Below the pieces are notes generated by a model, which worked only from the letters and a program-made list of their open reading frames with translations, searched no databases and was not told the DNA's origin. A stretch of DNA of 64,000 nt from Proteus mirabilis ATCC 29906. Lineage in GTDB: Bacteria > Pseudomonadota > Gammaproteobacteria > Enterobacterales > Enterobacteriaceae. The stretch's first letter is position 1, and each line of letters opens with the position of its first letter. This document shows, in pieces, positions 41,591 to 51,578 of the stretch. A program made the translations under genes and the position numbers. The DNA is taken from the NCBI RefSeq assembly GCF_000160755.1, contig NZ_GG668576.1:1260308-1324307 (forward strand). The letters run 5' to 3'.

Positions 41591-42664
41591 TTAAGCAAAC
41601 ACACTCATAGTATGAGATGCTATTTCAAAGTAGATAATAAGCCCAGTACCATCAATAAATGTTGCAATAAAAGGTGCAGACACCACCGCTGGATCAACAC
41701 CAATACGCTTTAATACCATTGGAATAATAGAAGAGACAATAGCACTCCAAACCGTAATTGAAATTAGCGTTAATCCCACCACTATCATCACTTCCATGCC
41801 AACCCCTAAGGTCCAAGCACGAATAAATCCTGCTATTCCCATGGTTAAAGCCACCATTATCGAGGTCGTGATCTCTTTTCTTAATACTGACCATACATTA
41901 CGCAAGCTCACCTCACCTAATGCCATGGCACGTACTAATGTTGAGGTAATTTGTGTACCGCTATTGCCACCAGTACCAATTAATAATGGAATAAAGAAAG
42001 CTAAAGAGATAGCAGCTTCAAGTCTGTCTTCAAAAGCATGTAACACCGTACTGGTATAAGCTTCAGCAATAAACAGCATTAATAGCCAGACAACACGTTT
42101 ACGCCACAAAGTAACCGGACTTGTCTCTAAATAAGGTTGTTCTAATGGCGACGTTGCCCCCTGCATTTGTGCATCTAGCGTATTTTCATCTTCAATTAAA
42201 TCAGCAATATCTTGAGGCCGTAATACACCAACTAACTTACCAAAATGCATCACAGGTACACTGTCTAAACCACTTTGGCTAATTAACTGATAAACATCAT
42301 GTCGGCTTTGCTCCGGTGAAACTGAGAAAAATGTTTGGCGCATAATATCCGAAACAAAAAGCCCATTATCAGCAAGTAGTAATGATTTAACCGGCAAAAT
42401 ACCGTTAAGATAATTATCTTTATCTACGACATACAGATAAGTTGGAATTAATTCATCTTTTAAATCATTAACCAGCTGTGCTTTTACATGTTCAACCGAA
42501 TCTGCGACAGAAACAGAAATATAATTCTGGCTCATATAAGCACTAACGGTAGCATCATCTTTTAAACGATGATGTTGCTCTTGTATTGAATGATTATTGG
42601 GTGTGTTTAAGGATGCGCCTGCCATTAATGCAGCATCCATTTTATGTTGAGGAGTAAATTTCAT
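41591..42664 (-). CDS. mgtE: Magnesium transporter MgtE, short form
   Basis: 357 residues against roughly 450 for full MgtE. A CBS-domain pair occupies about residues 40-165 (MSQNYISVSVADSVEHV; SDIMRQTFFSVSPEQS; VGVLRPQDIADLIEDE), then a five-helix membrane domain with the signature PLLIGTGGNSGTQITSTLVRA and DPAVVSAPFIATFIDGTGL. The MgtE N-terminal superhelical domain is missing; no start further upstream would supply it, since an M-box lies there. Imports Mg2+ (or Co2+), gated by Mg2+ at the CBS domains. Confidence 0.93.
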   Translation of the reverse strand: MKFTPQHKMDAALMAGASLNTPNNHSIQEQHHRLKDDATVSAYMSQNYISVSVADSVEHVKAQLVNDLKDELIPTYLYVVDKDNYLNGILPVKSLLLADNGLFVSDIMRQTFFSVSPEQSRHDVYQLISQSGLDSVPVMHFGKLVGVLRPQDIADLIEDENTLDAQMQGATSPLEQPYLETSPVTLWRKRVVWLLMLFIAEAYTSTVLHAFEDRLEAAISLAFFIPLLIGTGGNSGTQITSTLVRAMALGEVSLRNVWSVLRKEITTSIMVALTMGIAGFIRAWTLGVGMEVMIVVGLTLISITVWSAIVSSIIPMVLKRIGVDPAVVSAPFIATFIDGTGLIIYFEIASHTMSVFA

Positions 42665-42749
42665 TTTTTTGGTTCCCTATGACTGTTTGTGTTTAGCAAA
42701 TCAGTTCTCAATAGGGGCGAAACCAGATGCGAGAATGCAAAAGCTATCT

Positions 42750-42910
42750 ACACGTCTCGGTTTTAGCACTATACAACGTATCCGATGAATACTGGAAGTT
42801 ACATGGAGATATACCTTCGGTCGATATATCTTGTCCTAATCTTGGGCGTCTCTCGACGTCGTCAGATCAGTAACCTGTGTTTGTATAGGAGCCTCGCCTA
42901 ACGAGATACT
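42750..42910 (-). promoter_or_regulatory. M-box (ykoK) Mg2+ riboswitch
   Basis: In the 5' leader of mgtE the minus strand reads CGTTAGGCGAGGCTCCTATA near its 5' end, then ACTGATCTGACGACGTCGAG and AGACGCC, then ACCGAAGGTATAT, ATGTAACTTCCAGTATTC and GTGCTAAAACCGAGACG. These are the conserved blocks of the M-box aptamer in the right order (GTTAGGTGAGGCTCCTATA, ACGTC-AGAGACGCC, CGAAGG, GGTATTC, TGCTAAA-CC-ACG). High Mg2+ would lower mgtE expression. The remaining leader, about 85 bases to the start codon, should hold the expression platform. Confidence 0.9.
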
Positions 42911-43092
42911 GCACTTTTCTTGCGAATGCGGCGCGCATTATAACCACTCACATTATAATGAAAAGTCTCATCGTAGTTTTGTTTAAGTTCTATTGATAAA
43001 TCTTAAATCGCTTATTTTTTACATCATTAATTAAATACTCACCTCAAATAGAGATGAATAAAATAGTTTTAAATAAATTGGTTATTAATTGA

Positions 43093-43425
43093 TTATTTTA
43101 ATGCTAATTTTTGTACTTTTATTTCTTCAGCTTGTGAGAAGATCTCATTGACTGTTTTACCATCTAACGATTGACACATTTTTCGCGTGATCATATCAGC
43201 ATTTTTATTGCGCCCAGCAATGACTAAATCATTAAAATTAATATCATTTAGCATGGCTAATTCTATTGCTTCATCAAAGCGTTGCTGCTCTTCAAGCGGT
43301 AATGAATTGCGCATTTCTACAATCGATATTCGTAATGACTCAACATTAGAGCCATCTAGGGTTTGATTTTTTTCGCAACCAGAAAGTATGACAGTAAATA
43401 AACAAATAAATAACAATTTTCTCAT
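43093..43425 (-). CDS. Small putative lipoprotein (DUF6694-like)
   Basis: 110 residues with a lipoprotein signal: basic MRK, hydrophobic core, lipobox LSGC with Cys17. The mature part is mostly helical and includes VESLRISIVEMRNSLPLEEQ followed by FDEAIELAMLN, a pattern I associate with DUF6694-family enterobacterial lipoproteins. Function unknown. A purine-rich GGGGGGA tract precedes the start. Monocistronic by context. Confidence 0.75.
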   Translation of the reverse strand: MRKLLFICLFTVILSGCEKNQTLDGSNVESLRISIVEMRNSLPLEEQQRFDEAIELAMLNDINFNDLVIAGRNKNADMITRKMCQSLDGKTVNEIFSQAEEIKVQKLALK

Positions 43426-43574
43426 ATATCCCCCCTTTCCCTATCATAAATTAAATAATAGCAGAATGTGTATCAGTAAACTGCTAATTAAGTAAAATAA
43501 ATATTTAATTCATTATAGCTTTACGTGTTATATATTATATTGAATAAATAAACTCTCTTTTTAAAAATAATAAC

Positions 43575-43602
43575 AAAAAACCCCGCTAATAAATTAGCGG
43601 GG
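43575..43602 (-). terminator. hcp-hcr terminator
   Basis: Stem CCCCGCTAAT (43581-43590) / 43593-43602, loop AA, followed in the minus direction by six T, about 45 bases past the hcr stop. Confidence 0.9.
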
Positions 43603-43645
43603 TAAAATAGAAGGATAGATAAAGAATAGATAATAAAATGAATGA

Positions 43646-44650
43646 TTAGGCTAGTTCAACATCACCTGTTAATCGACAACTACAGGCTAAAACATAACCT
43701 TGTGCTATCTCATCAGCAGTTAAAGTACTGGTGCTGGTGACCTCATAATCACCTTTCACAATGCGTGTTTTACAGCTACCACACACTCCAGCACGACAAG
43801 CAGCCAAAACAGGAACACTATTTTCTTCCATCGCTGTTAATAATGTCATCCCCACCGGTACGTTAATTTGCTTTAACGGATGACGAATAGTCATAGTAAG
43901 TTGTTGTGCTTCATCAACACACATTGGCTCATCACCAAAACGTTCCATAAAAATATTCTCTGCACAAACACCAAGATTTTTGGCAAAACGCGCAGTATCT
44001 TCCATATAACTATTAGGCCCACAACACATAACAGTACGATTGGCAATATCAGGCACTAAAGCGGCTAGTTTTTCTTGTGAAATACGTCCACTAAAAATTC
44101 CCTTATCATCCGGCAACTTAGGCATCATAATAAAATTGAGATTATAAGGATAAGCATTAGCTAACTCTAACCACTCTTTTTCAAAAATAAATTGGCTCTG
44201 TTCGCGAATATTAAAAATGACCGTGATATCCGCTTTAGGTTGATTATTTAACAACCAACGCGTCATCGACATAATAGGGGTCACACCGCACCCCGCAGCG
44301 AGCATTAAATAACGCGTTCCTTCTCTATCTGCACAGGTGAACTCCCCTTGTGCATCTGATAACCAGAGATAATCACCCGGCTTAACTTGAGATGTTAACC
44401 ACGTTGACCCCACCCCATTGTCGATACGACGAACCGTTAAAGAGACAAAAGGACTTAATCCCGGAGAAGACGAGAGCGTATAAGCTCGCATTGTTTCATC
44501 GCTATTATTAATACTGACTAGTGCAAATTGGCCGGGTTTATAACGATAAAAATCATGGTTAATTAAATTCAGTGTCCACACTTCCGGGGTTTCCTGATGG
44601 ATAGAGTGAACTTGCATACGATTAGGACAAAGAGCTGTTGGCATCGTCAT
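43646..44650 (-). CDS. hcr: NADH oxidoreductase Hcr (HCP reductase)
   Basis: Reduces the hybrid-cluster protein Hcp with NADH. 334 residues from ATG 44650 (MTMPTALCPNRMQVH, as in E. coli), with AAGGA about 10 bases upstream. FAD-binding RAYTLSSSPG, NAD-binding LAAGCGVTPIMSMTRW, and a C-terminal plant-type 2Fe-2S ferredoxin domain with CRAGVCGSC and a final Cys. It lies 57 bp after hcp. Confidence 0.95.
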   Translation of the reverse strand: MTMPTALCPNRMQVHSIHQETPEVWTLNLINHDFYRYKPGQFALVSINNSDETMRAYTLSSSPGLSPFVSLTVRRIDNGVGSTWLTSQVKPGDYLWLSDAQGEFTCADREGTRYLMLAAGCGVTPIMSMTRWLLNNQPKADITVIFNIREQSQFIFEKEWLELANAYPYNLNFIMMPKLPDDKGIFSGRISQEKLAALVPDIANRTVMCCGPNSYMEDTARFAKNLGVCAENIFMERFGDEPMCVDEAQQLTMTIRHPLKQINVPVGMTLLTAMEENSVPVLAACRAGVCGSCKTRIVKGDYEVTSTSTLTADEIAQGYVLACSCRLTGDVELA

Positions 44651-44666
44651 GGATATTGCTTCCTTA

Positions 44667-44686
44667 CCGAAGCCTTTAGGCTTCGG
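44667..44686. repeat. GC-rich hairpin in the hcp-hcr spacer
   Basis: Perfect palindrome CCGAAGCC-TTTA-GGCTTCGG, just upstream of the hcr Shine-Dalgarno. With no T run it is not a terminator; it could stabilise the hcp message or adjust the hcp:hcr ratio. Confidence 0.75.
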
Positions 44687-44707
44687 CAATGATGATGAAT
44701 AAATAAA

Positions 44708-46360
44708 TTAAGCAGAAAGAATTTCTTGAAGATCTTGTTCTGGCGTGGTGATCGCACGCATACCAAATTTTTCATTAAGTATTGCGAGCAAATTATCGGT
44801 TAAAAATGCAGGCGCAGTCGGCCCAGTATAAATATTTTTTACCCCTAATGAGAGTAGGGTTAATAAAATAACAATCGCTTTTTGTTCAAACCACGACAAA
44901 ATCAAGGACAGGGGTAAATCATTTACACCACAACCTAATTTTTCTGCAAGATTAACCGCTAGCATAATCGCAGAGTAGGCATCGTTACACTGACCCACAT
45001 CAAGTAAGCGCGGTAAGCCCTCTAATGTGCCAAAATCAAGTTTATTAAAGCGATATTTACCACAAGCTAATGTCATAATTAAGCAATCTTGGGGAATGGC
45101 ACGAGCAAGATCGGTATAGTAGCTACGTTCACCACGACTACCATCACACCCCCCAACTAAGAAGACATGACGAAGTTTTTTCTGTGAAACTAAATCAATC
45201 ACTGTATCAGCCGCATTTAAGAGTGTTTGACGACCAAATCCAACAGTAATTAAGTGTTCAATTTCACTGTACGGAAATCCCTCTAAAGAGAGCGCTTGCT
45301 CAATCATTTCAGAGAAATCATCACCTTTAATGTGTTTCACACCCGGCCAACCAACAATACTACGCGTCCAAATACGATCGCCATAGTTCCCCACATTAGG
45401 ATCAATAATACAGTTAGATGTCATTAACACAGGGCCAGGAAATTTGGCAAATTCACTTTGTTGATTCTGCCAACCACTTCCGTAGTTACCGACTAAGTGT
45501 TTATATTTTTTCAGCTCTGGATAACCATGGGCGGGTAACATTTCACCATGCGTATAAACATTAATGCCTTTACCTTCGGTTTGTTCAAGTAGCATCTGTA
45601 AATCTTTCAGATCATGGCCTGAAATTAAAATAGCTTTACCTGCTACTGGGCGTACATTAACGGAAACAGGGGTTGGATCACCATAAGCTTGAGTTTCACC
45701 TTTATCCAATAATGCCATAATACGAAAGTTCATTTGACCAATGCCCATTGCATTGTCTAGCAACTCATTCATATCCGCAGGATCGGTACCTAACCATGCC
45801 ATGTAACGATGATATTCAGCATAAATTTCATCATCGTACTGGCCTAAAACATGAGCATGCTCCATATAAGCAGCAGCACCTTTTAAGCCATACAAGCAAA
45901 GCATACGTAAACCATGTAAATCATCCCCCACTTGCGCTTTATCATTATTTAATGCAAAGCGTTGGGCTTGTTTCTGTAGACTGGCTAAGTCGTTGCCTTC
46001 TAATTGAATTTCGGCTTTAGGATGAGCGACTTGGATGGCTGCATTTTTGGCTAACGTACGTGATTTTAAGCTTTCACGTAAATAAATAGCCTCTTTGGCA
46101 TATCCAACAATACGTTCAGAATCAAAATTAACATTGGTTAACGTCGAGAAGAAAGCCCGTGGCGCAAAGCTGTCTATATCGTGATCAATAATATCAACAC
46201 TACGGGCAGCTAATGCCCATGCTGACAGCCCTTCTAATACTGCCACCAATAAGTCTTGTAGATCAGAAGTTTCTGCTGTTTTACCGCACATACCTTGTGC
46301 ATAGGCACAACCATTACCAACAGGTGTTCTCATTGTTTGTTCACATTGCACACAATACAT
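44708..46360 (-). CDS. hcp: Hydroxylamine reductase / hybrid-cluster protein Hcp
   Basis: 550 residues. N-terminal Fe-S ligands C3, C6, C18 and C25 have the spacing of the enterobacterial 2Fe-2S Hcp class. Hybrid-cluster ligands are in [32 protein letters not shown] and [11 protein letters not shown]. Hcp is a high-affinity NO reductase and a protein S-nitrosylase under anaerobiosis. An NsrR operator and a possible FNR site lie upstream. Forms an operon with hcr. Confidence 0.97.
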   Translation of the reverse strand: MYCVQCEQTMRTPVGNGCAYAQGMCGKTAETSDLQDLLVAVLEGLSAWALAARSVDIIDHDIDSFAPRAFFSTLTNVNFDSERIVGYAKEAIYLRESLKSRTLAKNAAIQVAHPKAEIQLEGNDLASLQKQAQRFALNNDKAQVGDDLHGLRMLCLYGLKGAAAYMEHAHVLGQYDDEIYAEYHRYMAWLGTDPADMNELLDNAMGIGQMNFRIMALLDKGETQAYGDPTPVSVNVRPVAGKAILISGHDLKDLQMLLEQTEGKGINVYTHGEMLPAHGYPELKKYKHLVGNYGSGWQNQQSEFAKFPGPVLMTSNCIIDPNVGNYGDRIWTRSIVGWPGVKHIKGDDFSEMIEQALSLEGFPYSEIEHLITVGFGRQTLLNAADTVIDLVSQKKLRHVFLVGGCDGSRGERSYYTDLARAIPQDCLIMTLACGKYRFNKLDFGTLEGLPRLLDVGQCNDAYSAIMLAVNLAEKLGCGVNDLPLSLILSWFEQKAIVILLTLLSLGVKNIYTGPTAPAFLTDNLLAILNEKFGMRAITTPEQDLQEILSA

Positions 46361-46397
46361 ATCGAATTCCTTCTATAAGATGACGCTTTATTTTTAT

Positions 46398-46420
46398 AAG
46401 TTGCATTACATATGCAACAT
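46398..46420. promoter_or_regulatory. NsrR operator upstream of hcp
   Basis: 23-bp imperfect palindrome centred at 46409 with arms AAGTTGCAT and ATGCAACAT, matching the NsrR consensus (AAGATGYAT and its mirror) at most positions. About 40-60 bases before hcp. NsrR with its Fe-S cluster represses; NO relieves. Confidence 0.8.
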
Positions 46421-46477
46421 AAGAATACGCCATTTTTATAGTAGGAAAAGTGTCAGATGAAATAATCTGCGCCATGT

Positions 46478-46491
46478 TTGATCTAACGCAA
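46478..46491. promoter_or_regulatory. Candidate FNR site upstream of hcp
   Basis: TTGATCTAACGCAA: one perfect half (TTGAT) and a 3-of-5 second half at the correct 4-base spacing. It lies 75 bp upstream of the NsrR box, an arrangement like the E. coli hcp promoter, where FNR acts from about -72. The rest of the 46361-46845 gap contains no gene. Confidence 0.4.
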
Positions 46492-46845
46492 TTTATTGCT
46501 GTGCTTAAGAGCTTGCTTTTTTTCCTGTTGATTTGGCTTCACACCTCGTAAGAGGGTGAGTAAACAAACTAAAGGGCTTTTCTTATAAGGGAAATTGAGA
46601 AGAAATGTTGCAGTGTCGCACGGGATGATTTTGTTACATCTCAGCTAAAAAAGAGTGAGATGAATCGATTAAATTAATTAGTTCTCATTGTATATATAAT
46701 ATCTATTTATTATTTTTGATAGTTAATATTACCTATTGCATCAATAGCTAATAAAATTACTACAATTGATATATTTTAATAGTACGAGTATTACGAAATG
46801 AAACTATAGAATTTGACGATACTCCCCCTACACTGGAGATTAAAA

Positions 46846-48327
46846 ATGATTAAATTAAATAATGTTCCATCCGAATTTCGTCCCTTAGAAAGCTACAAAA
46901 TGTTAATTGGCGGCGAATGGGTATCCAGTACATCGCAACAAACGACCAAAACCTATAGTCCCGCAACCGGTGAGTTATTAAGTGAATATCCATCAGGTAC
47001 AGCTGAAGACGTTGATCTTGCTGTAAAAGCGGCTCGTAAAGCTTTTGATCATTGGCGTAAAACCTCTCCTGCTCAACGCCAAGCGCTATTATTAAAAATT
47101 GCTGACCGTTTAGAACAAGAGCAAGAACGTTTTGCTTGGATTGAGTCTCTTGATAACGGTAAACCACTCAATGAATCGAAAAACATCGATTTACCCGCCT
47201 CTATTGACCATTTTCGATATTTTGCAGGCGTGATACGCTCTCATACCGATGAAAGTGCTGTCTTAGACGAAAATACCCTGAGTCTTGTTATTCGTGAGCC
47301 CATTGGTGTCGTTGGACAAATTATTCCATGGAATTTTCCATTATTAATGGCTGCTTGGAAATTAGCCCCTGCCATCGCCGCTGGAGATACCGTTGTTATT
47401 AATCCAGCCACACTCACCTCACTTTCATTATTAGAGCTAGGTCGTATTTTAAATGAAATATTACCAGCCGGTGTTATAAATATTGTTACTGGTCGTGGAT
47501 CTGTTGCTGGACAAGCTATTCTAGAACACCAAGACATTGATAAACTAGCATTTACCGGTTCAACCAATGTAGGTTATACCGTTGCAGCTGCGGCGGCGAA
47601 AAAAATGGTACCAGCCACTTTAGAATTGGGGGGTAAGTCAGCCAATATCGTCTTCCCTGATGCGAATATGAAAAAAGCCGTTAAATATTCCGCATTAGCG
47701 ATATTAATGAACCAAGGACAGGCCTGTGAATCTGGCTCCCGTTTATTCTTACATAGAGATATTCATGACGCATTCTTAAAAGAGTTAAAAGCAGAATTTG
47801 AGCGTATCCGTGTTGGTGATCCACTTGATCCTAATACACAAATGGGTACCCAAGTCAGCCAAGCGCAAATGGATACCATTTTAGGTTATGTTGAGCTGGC
47901 CAAAAAAGAAGGTGCAACCATACTCACAGGAGGTGAGCGTATTACGGGTGAAGGGTTTGATGATGGCTTTTTTGTTCGCCCAACCATTATTATCAATGCC
48001 ACAAACCAAATGCGTGTCGCACGTGAAGAAATTTTTGGCCCTGTATTATGTGTGATCCCATTTGATAATGAAGAAGATGTTATTGAAATGGCTAATGACT
48101 CTGAATATGGCCTTGGTGGTGGTGTCTGGACTCAAGATATTAACCGCGCACTACGAGTTGCAAAAGCCGTTAGAACTGGCCGTATGTGGGTAAATACTTA
48201 TCATGAACTTCCTGCTCATGCACCATTTGGCGGTTATAAAAAATCAGGCTTAGGTCGTGAAACGCATAAAATGATGTTAGATGCCTACAGCCAAGTGAAA
48301 AACATCTTCATTAGTACCAAAGAATAA
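46846..48327 (+). CDS. Aldehyde dehydrogenase (NAD(P)-dependent)
   Basis: 493 residues from ATG 46846 (GGAG 7-9 bases upstream). Typical ALDH superfamily member: cofactor segment PWNFPLLMAAWKLAPAIAAG, FTGSTNVGY, general-base Glu in LELGGKSANIV, nucleophile Cys in NQGQACESGSR, and EIFGPVLCVIPF. It resembles the AldB/betaine-aldehyde-type group; the natural aldehyde cannot be read from sequence. Divergent from hcp; possible role in clearing toxic aldehydes. Confidence 0.88.
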   Translation: MIKLNNVPSEFRPLESYKMLIGGEWVSSTSQQTTKTYSPATGELLSEYPSGTAEDVDLAVKAARKAFDHWRKTSPAQRQALLLKIADRLEQEQERFAWIESLDNGKPLNESKNIDLPASIDHFRYFAGVIRSHTDESAVLDENTLSLVIREPIGVVGQIIPWNFPLLMAAWKLAPAIAAGDTVVINPATLTSLSLLELGRILNEILPAGVINIVTGRGSVAGQAILEHQDIDKLAFTGSTNVGYTVAAAAAKKMVPATLELGGKSANIVFPDANMKKAVKYSALAILMNQGQACESGSRLFLHRDIHDAFLKELKAEFERIRVGDPLDPNTQMGTQVSQAQMDTILGYVELAKKEGATILTGGERITGEGFDDGFFVRPTIIINATNQMRVAREEIFGPVLCVIPFDNEEDVIEMANDSEYGLGGGVWTQDINRALRVAKAVRTGRMWVNTYHELPAHAPFGGYKKSGLGRETHKMMLDAYSQVKNIFISTKE

Positions 48328-48381
48328 TTAACCTCTAGTTAAGCATATTCTTATAAATATAATTATCTATACTCATCTCTT

Positions 48382-48405
48382 AGCCTTCTCCCCAGAAGGC
48401 TTTTT
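48382..48405 (+). terminator. Aldehyde dehydrogenase terminator
   Basis: Stem AGCCTTCT (48382-48389) / AGAAGGCT (48394-48401), loop CCCC, then T run. Confidence 0.85.
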
Positions 48406-48420
48406 ATTTGCTGTAAGCAA

Positions 48421-48475
48421 CAAAAAACCGTATGCGCTTTTCCTAATATCTAATATTAACTGCTCACATACGGTT
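48421..48475 (-). terminator. Possible terminator of the AGCS symporter
   Basis: AACCGTATG (48426-48434) pairs with 48467-48475 across a long 32-base loop and is followed in the minus direction by TTTTG. It lies 43 bases past the symporter stop. The big loop lowers confidence. Confidence 0.5.
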
Positions 48476-48517
48476 ATTCGTTTAGATGGTCATTTAGCCT
48501 TAGATAAACAAACGCGT

Positions 48518-49918
48518 TTATTCCGCTTCTGCTTCTTTTTTGCTTACAGAATTCACTTGTTCATTTAGATCAATATCAACCGCATTAACATCTTTTATAT
48601 AGTCTTTTGTTAGACGATAAACGATGGGGCTAAGCAGTGCTAATGCAATTAAGTTAGGAATAGCCATCATCGCATTTAATGTATCAGCAAGTAACCAAAC
48701 AAATTCTAAGGATTGAGTCGCGCCAATTGGCAAGGCAATTAACCATGCAATACGAAAAGGCATAATGGCTTTCGGTCCAAATAGATATTGCACACATTTC
48801 TCACCGTAATAGCTCCAACCTAAAATAGTGGTAAAAGCAAAAACAGCCAATGCGATCGCAACAATATAGTTACCTCCAGGGATAGCCATAGAGAACGAAC
48901 TTGCAGTAAGTGTTGCCCCACTTTGCCCTGTCAGCCACTGTCCGGTGATCACAATCGTTAATCCGGTGACAGAACAGACAATAATGGTATCAATGAAAGT
49001 CCCCAACATGGCAATTAAGCCTTGACGGATCGGGTTTTGTGTTTTGGCTGTCGCATGAGCAATGGGTGCACTACCTAATCCTGCTTCATTGGAGAATACA
49101 CCTCGTGCAACACCAAAACGTATTGCCGCCCAAACAGCCGCACCAGCAAACCCACCTTGCGCAGCAACCGGTGTGAAAGCAGATTTTACAATCAACATAA
49201 ATGCATCAGGAATAGCAGTAATATTCAGTGCAAGTACGACAATCCCTGCCCCAAAATACCCTACTGTCATAATGGGCACTAATTTACCGGCAACATCAGC
49301 AATACGCTTAATTCCACCAATTAATACAGCACCGACTAAAATAACTAATGCAATTGCTGTCACTGTGGTAGAAATACCAAAATTACTTTGCAAAACATCC
49401 GCCACTGAGTTTGCCTGTACCGTATTACCTATACCGAAGCCGGCAAAACTACCAAAAATAGCAAATAGCGTTCCTAACCAAAGCCATTTTTTACCTAAAC
49501 CGTTTTTAATATAATACATCGGTCCGCCAACGTAGTTGCCGTATTTATCAACCTCACGAAAACGTACCGCTAACACAGCTTCTGAATATTTAGTCGCCAT
49601 ACCGACTAAAGCAGTCATCCACATCCAAAATAGCGCTCCCGGTCCACCTAATACAACCGCTGTAGCGACTCCAGCAATATTGCCCGTACCGATAGTGGCA
49701 GAAAGCGCCGTCATTAATGCATTAAAAGGTGAGATTTGCCCCTCACCTCTTTTATCATTTTTCTCAAATAAGAGTTTAAATCCTGTACCTAATTTTCTAA
49801 TTGGCAGAAAAGAGAGTCTAAACTGCATAAATAGACCGATGCCTAGAATGCCGACTAACATCGGTACTCCCCACACCACGCCATTAATAGCGCTTAATAT
49901 ATTTGTGATGAAATCCAT
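48518..49918 (-). CDS. Sodium/alanine(glycine) symporter, AGCS family
   Basis: 466-residue polytopic membrane protein with the AGCS marks ISPFNALMTALSATIGTGNIAGVA, GGPGALFWMWMTALVGMATKYSEA and RFGVARGVFSNEAGLGSAPIAHA. About 10-11 TM helices. Predicted to take up alanine or glycine with Na+ (AlsT/DagA/YaaJ-like). It faces the aldehyde dehydrogenase gene; an own promoter is expected in the 196-bp gap before clcA. The C-terminus is acidic and cytoplasmic. Confidence 0.93.
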   Translation of the reverse strand: MDFITNILSAINGVVWGVPMLVGILGIGLFMQFRLSFLPIRKLGTGFKLLFEKNDKRGEGQISPFNALMTALSATIGTGNIAGVATAVVLGGPGALFWMWMTALVGMATKYSEAVLAVRFREVDKYGNYVGGPMYYIKNGLGKKWLWLGTLFAIFGSFAGFGIGNTVQANSVADVLQSNFGISTTVTAIALVILVGAVLIGGIKRIADVAGKLVPIMTVGYFGAGIVVLALNITAIPDAFMLIVKSAFTPVAAQGGFAGAAVWAAIRFGVARGVFSNEAGLGSAPIAHATAKTQNPIRQGLIAMLGTFIDTIIVCSVTGLTIVITGQWLTGQSGATLTASSFSMAIPGGNYIVAIALAVFAFTTILGWSYYGEKCVQYLFGPKAIMPFRIAWLIALPIGATQSLEFVWLLADTLNAMMAIPNLIALALLSPIVYRLTKDYIKDVNAVDIDLNEQVNSVSKKEAEAE

Positions 49919-50114
49919 ACGTTACCCTTTTTATCCAAATGTTATGTAAATATATATTTTTTGTTATCAGATACACTAAAGATGAAAAAAAGGAAATATG
50001 CTAGAAAAAAAACCGACTAATTATGAAATTGATTACATTATGTGAGAAATATCACTTGATGATTAAATTACGCTATTATTAGATACATTGTTATTTATAT
50101 ATAAAACATAAATT

Positions 50115-51515
50115 ATGTATCAGCGAAACACGATCAAAAAATCGCAAAATCAACAACGCTTTAATTGGTTTAGAAAAGCGAAAGAAACTAACCTTGCCCC
50201 GGTGAAAACGCTTATTCTTTCCGCCATTATCGGTACGTTAGCCGGATTAATTGGGGTACTATTTGAAAAAGCCGTTGGCTGGGTCATTCATTTAAGACAA
50301 GATAAATTAGCCGAGGTATTAACCAACCCTTATCTTTTGGCTATTGGCACGTTACTTGTTTCCTCTCTTTTAGCCATGAGTGGCTACTACTTAGTGAAGA
50401 AGTTTTCACCAGAATCTGGTGGTTCAGGTATACCGGAAATCGAAGGGGCAATGATAGATATTCGGCCAGTTCGTTGGTGGCGGGTATTGCCAGTAAAATT
50501 TATAGCCAGTATCGGTACCTTAGGCTCAGGTATGGTACTTGGTCGTGAAGGCCCCACCGTGCAACTAGGGGCTAATATTGGTCAACTCGTTAATGATGTC
50601 TCTCGCGTTAAAGATAAAGGAACGCGCCAAACACTATTAGCCACAGGGGCTGCTGCCGGTTTAACGGCTGCCTTTAATGCTCCCTTGGCAGGCATTCTAT
50701 TTATTATTGAAGAGATGAGACCACAATTTAAATATAATCTTATCTCTATTAAATCCGTCTTCATTGGCGTGATCATGTCTTGTATTGTATTTCGCCTAAT
50801 TAATGGTGAAGGAGGCGTCATACAGATAGGTAAATTTTCTTCAGCGCCGATGAATACACTGTGGCTCTATTTAGTGTTAGGAATGTTATTTGGTGTTGTT
50901 GGGGTTATTTTTAGTAAATTACTGTTTTATGTTCAAACACAATTCCAACATTTTTATCAAGATAAAACCTCACGTTTTGTTTTAGCCGGTGGCGTGATTG
51001 GTGGTGCATGTGGTTTACTTGCGTTGATTATTCCTGAAATAACCGGAGGCGGTTTTAGTATTATTCCTGCATTAAGTGCCGGAGGATATTCGTTAACTGC
51101 ACTGCTAATATTTTTTGTGTTACGTACCATCACCACCATTATCAGCTTCTCCTCCGGTGCACCAGGAGGAATTTTTGCCCCCACATTAGCCTTAGGCACA
51201 CTCTTTGGTAGCGCTTTTGGATTAATGGCAACCTATCTTTTCCCTGATTATCAAATTCAAATTGGCACTTTTGCTATTGCTGGAATGGGTGCTTTATTTG
51301 CCGCAACGGTGAGAGCACCACTAACTGGGATTGTGTTAGTTCTAGAAATGACCGATAACTATCAACTTATTTTGCCAATGATAATTACCTGTCTTGGCGC
51401 AACCATGCTGGCGCAATTATTAGGCGGGCGACCTATTTATACGGTTCTACTCGAAAGAATACTACAACGCTCAGAAGCCAAAGAAAAAACAGAGGCTCCC
51501 AAAGAGCCCCTATAG
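50115..51515 (+). CDS. clcA: H+/Cl- exchange transporter ClcA
   Basis: CLC-family 2Cl-/H+ antiporter, 466 residues, used in extreme acid resistance. Selectivity motifs GSGIP (103-107), GREGP (143-147, gating Glu E145), internal proton Glu E200 in [16 protein letters not shown], and the C-terminal Tyr in [11 protein letters not shown]. All residues needed for exchange rather than channel activity are present. No convincing Shine-Dalgarno is visible before the ATG at 50115. Confidence 0.95.
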   Translation: MYQRNTIKKSQNQQRFNWFRKAKETNLAPVKTLILSAIIGTLAGLIGVLFEKAVGWVIHLRQDKLAEVLTNPYLLAIGTLLVSSLLAMSGYYLVKKFSPESGGSGIPEIEGAMIDIRPVRWWRVLPVKFIASIGTLGSGMVLGREGPTVQLGANIGQLVNDVSRVKDKGTRQTLLATGAAAGLTAAFNAPLAGILFIIEEMRPQFKYNLISIKSVFIGVIMSCIVFRLINGEGGVIQIGKFSSAPMNTLWLYLVLGMLFGVVGVIFSKLLFYVQTQFQHFYQDKTSRFVLAGGVIGGACGLLALIIPEITGGGFSIIPALSAGGYSLTALLIFFVLRTITTIISFSSGAPGGIFAPTLALGTLFGSAFGLMATYLFPDYQIQIGTFAIAGMGALFAATVRAPLTGIVLVLEMTDNYQLILPMIITCLGATMLAQLLGGRPIYTVLLERILQRSEAKEKTEAPKEPL

Positions 51516-51529
51516 TTTTCAAATACTAA

Positions 51530-51563
51530 AATACCCTCGCTGTGATCTAACGAGGGTATTTTT
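51530..51563. terminator. Bidirectional terminator between clcA and tehB
   Basis: 10-bp stem AATACCCTCG (51530-51539) / 51551-51560 with 11-base loop, T run on the plus side and T-rich sequence on the minus side, between converging clcA and tehB. Confidence 0.88.
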
Positions 51564-51578
51564 CTCACCATCTATTTA

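Noticed and set aside
49062-49514. 150-codon plus-strand ORF opposite the AGCS symporter
   Set aside because: Antisense shadow of a strongly supported membrane-protein gene; Pro/Ala/Thr-rich product is typical of such shadows.
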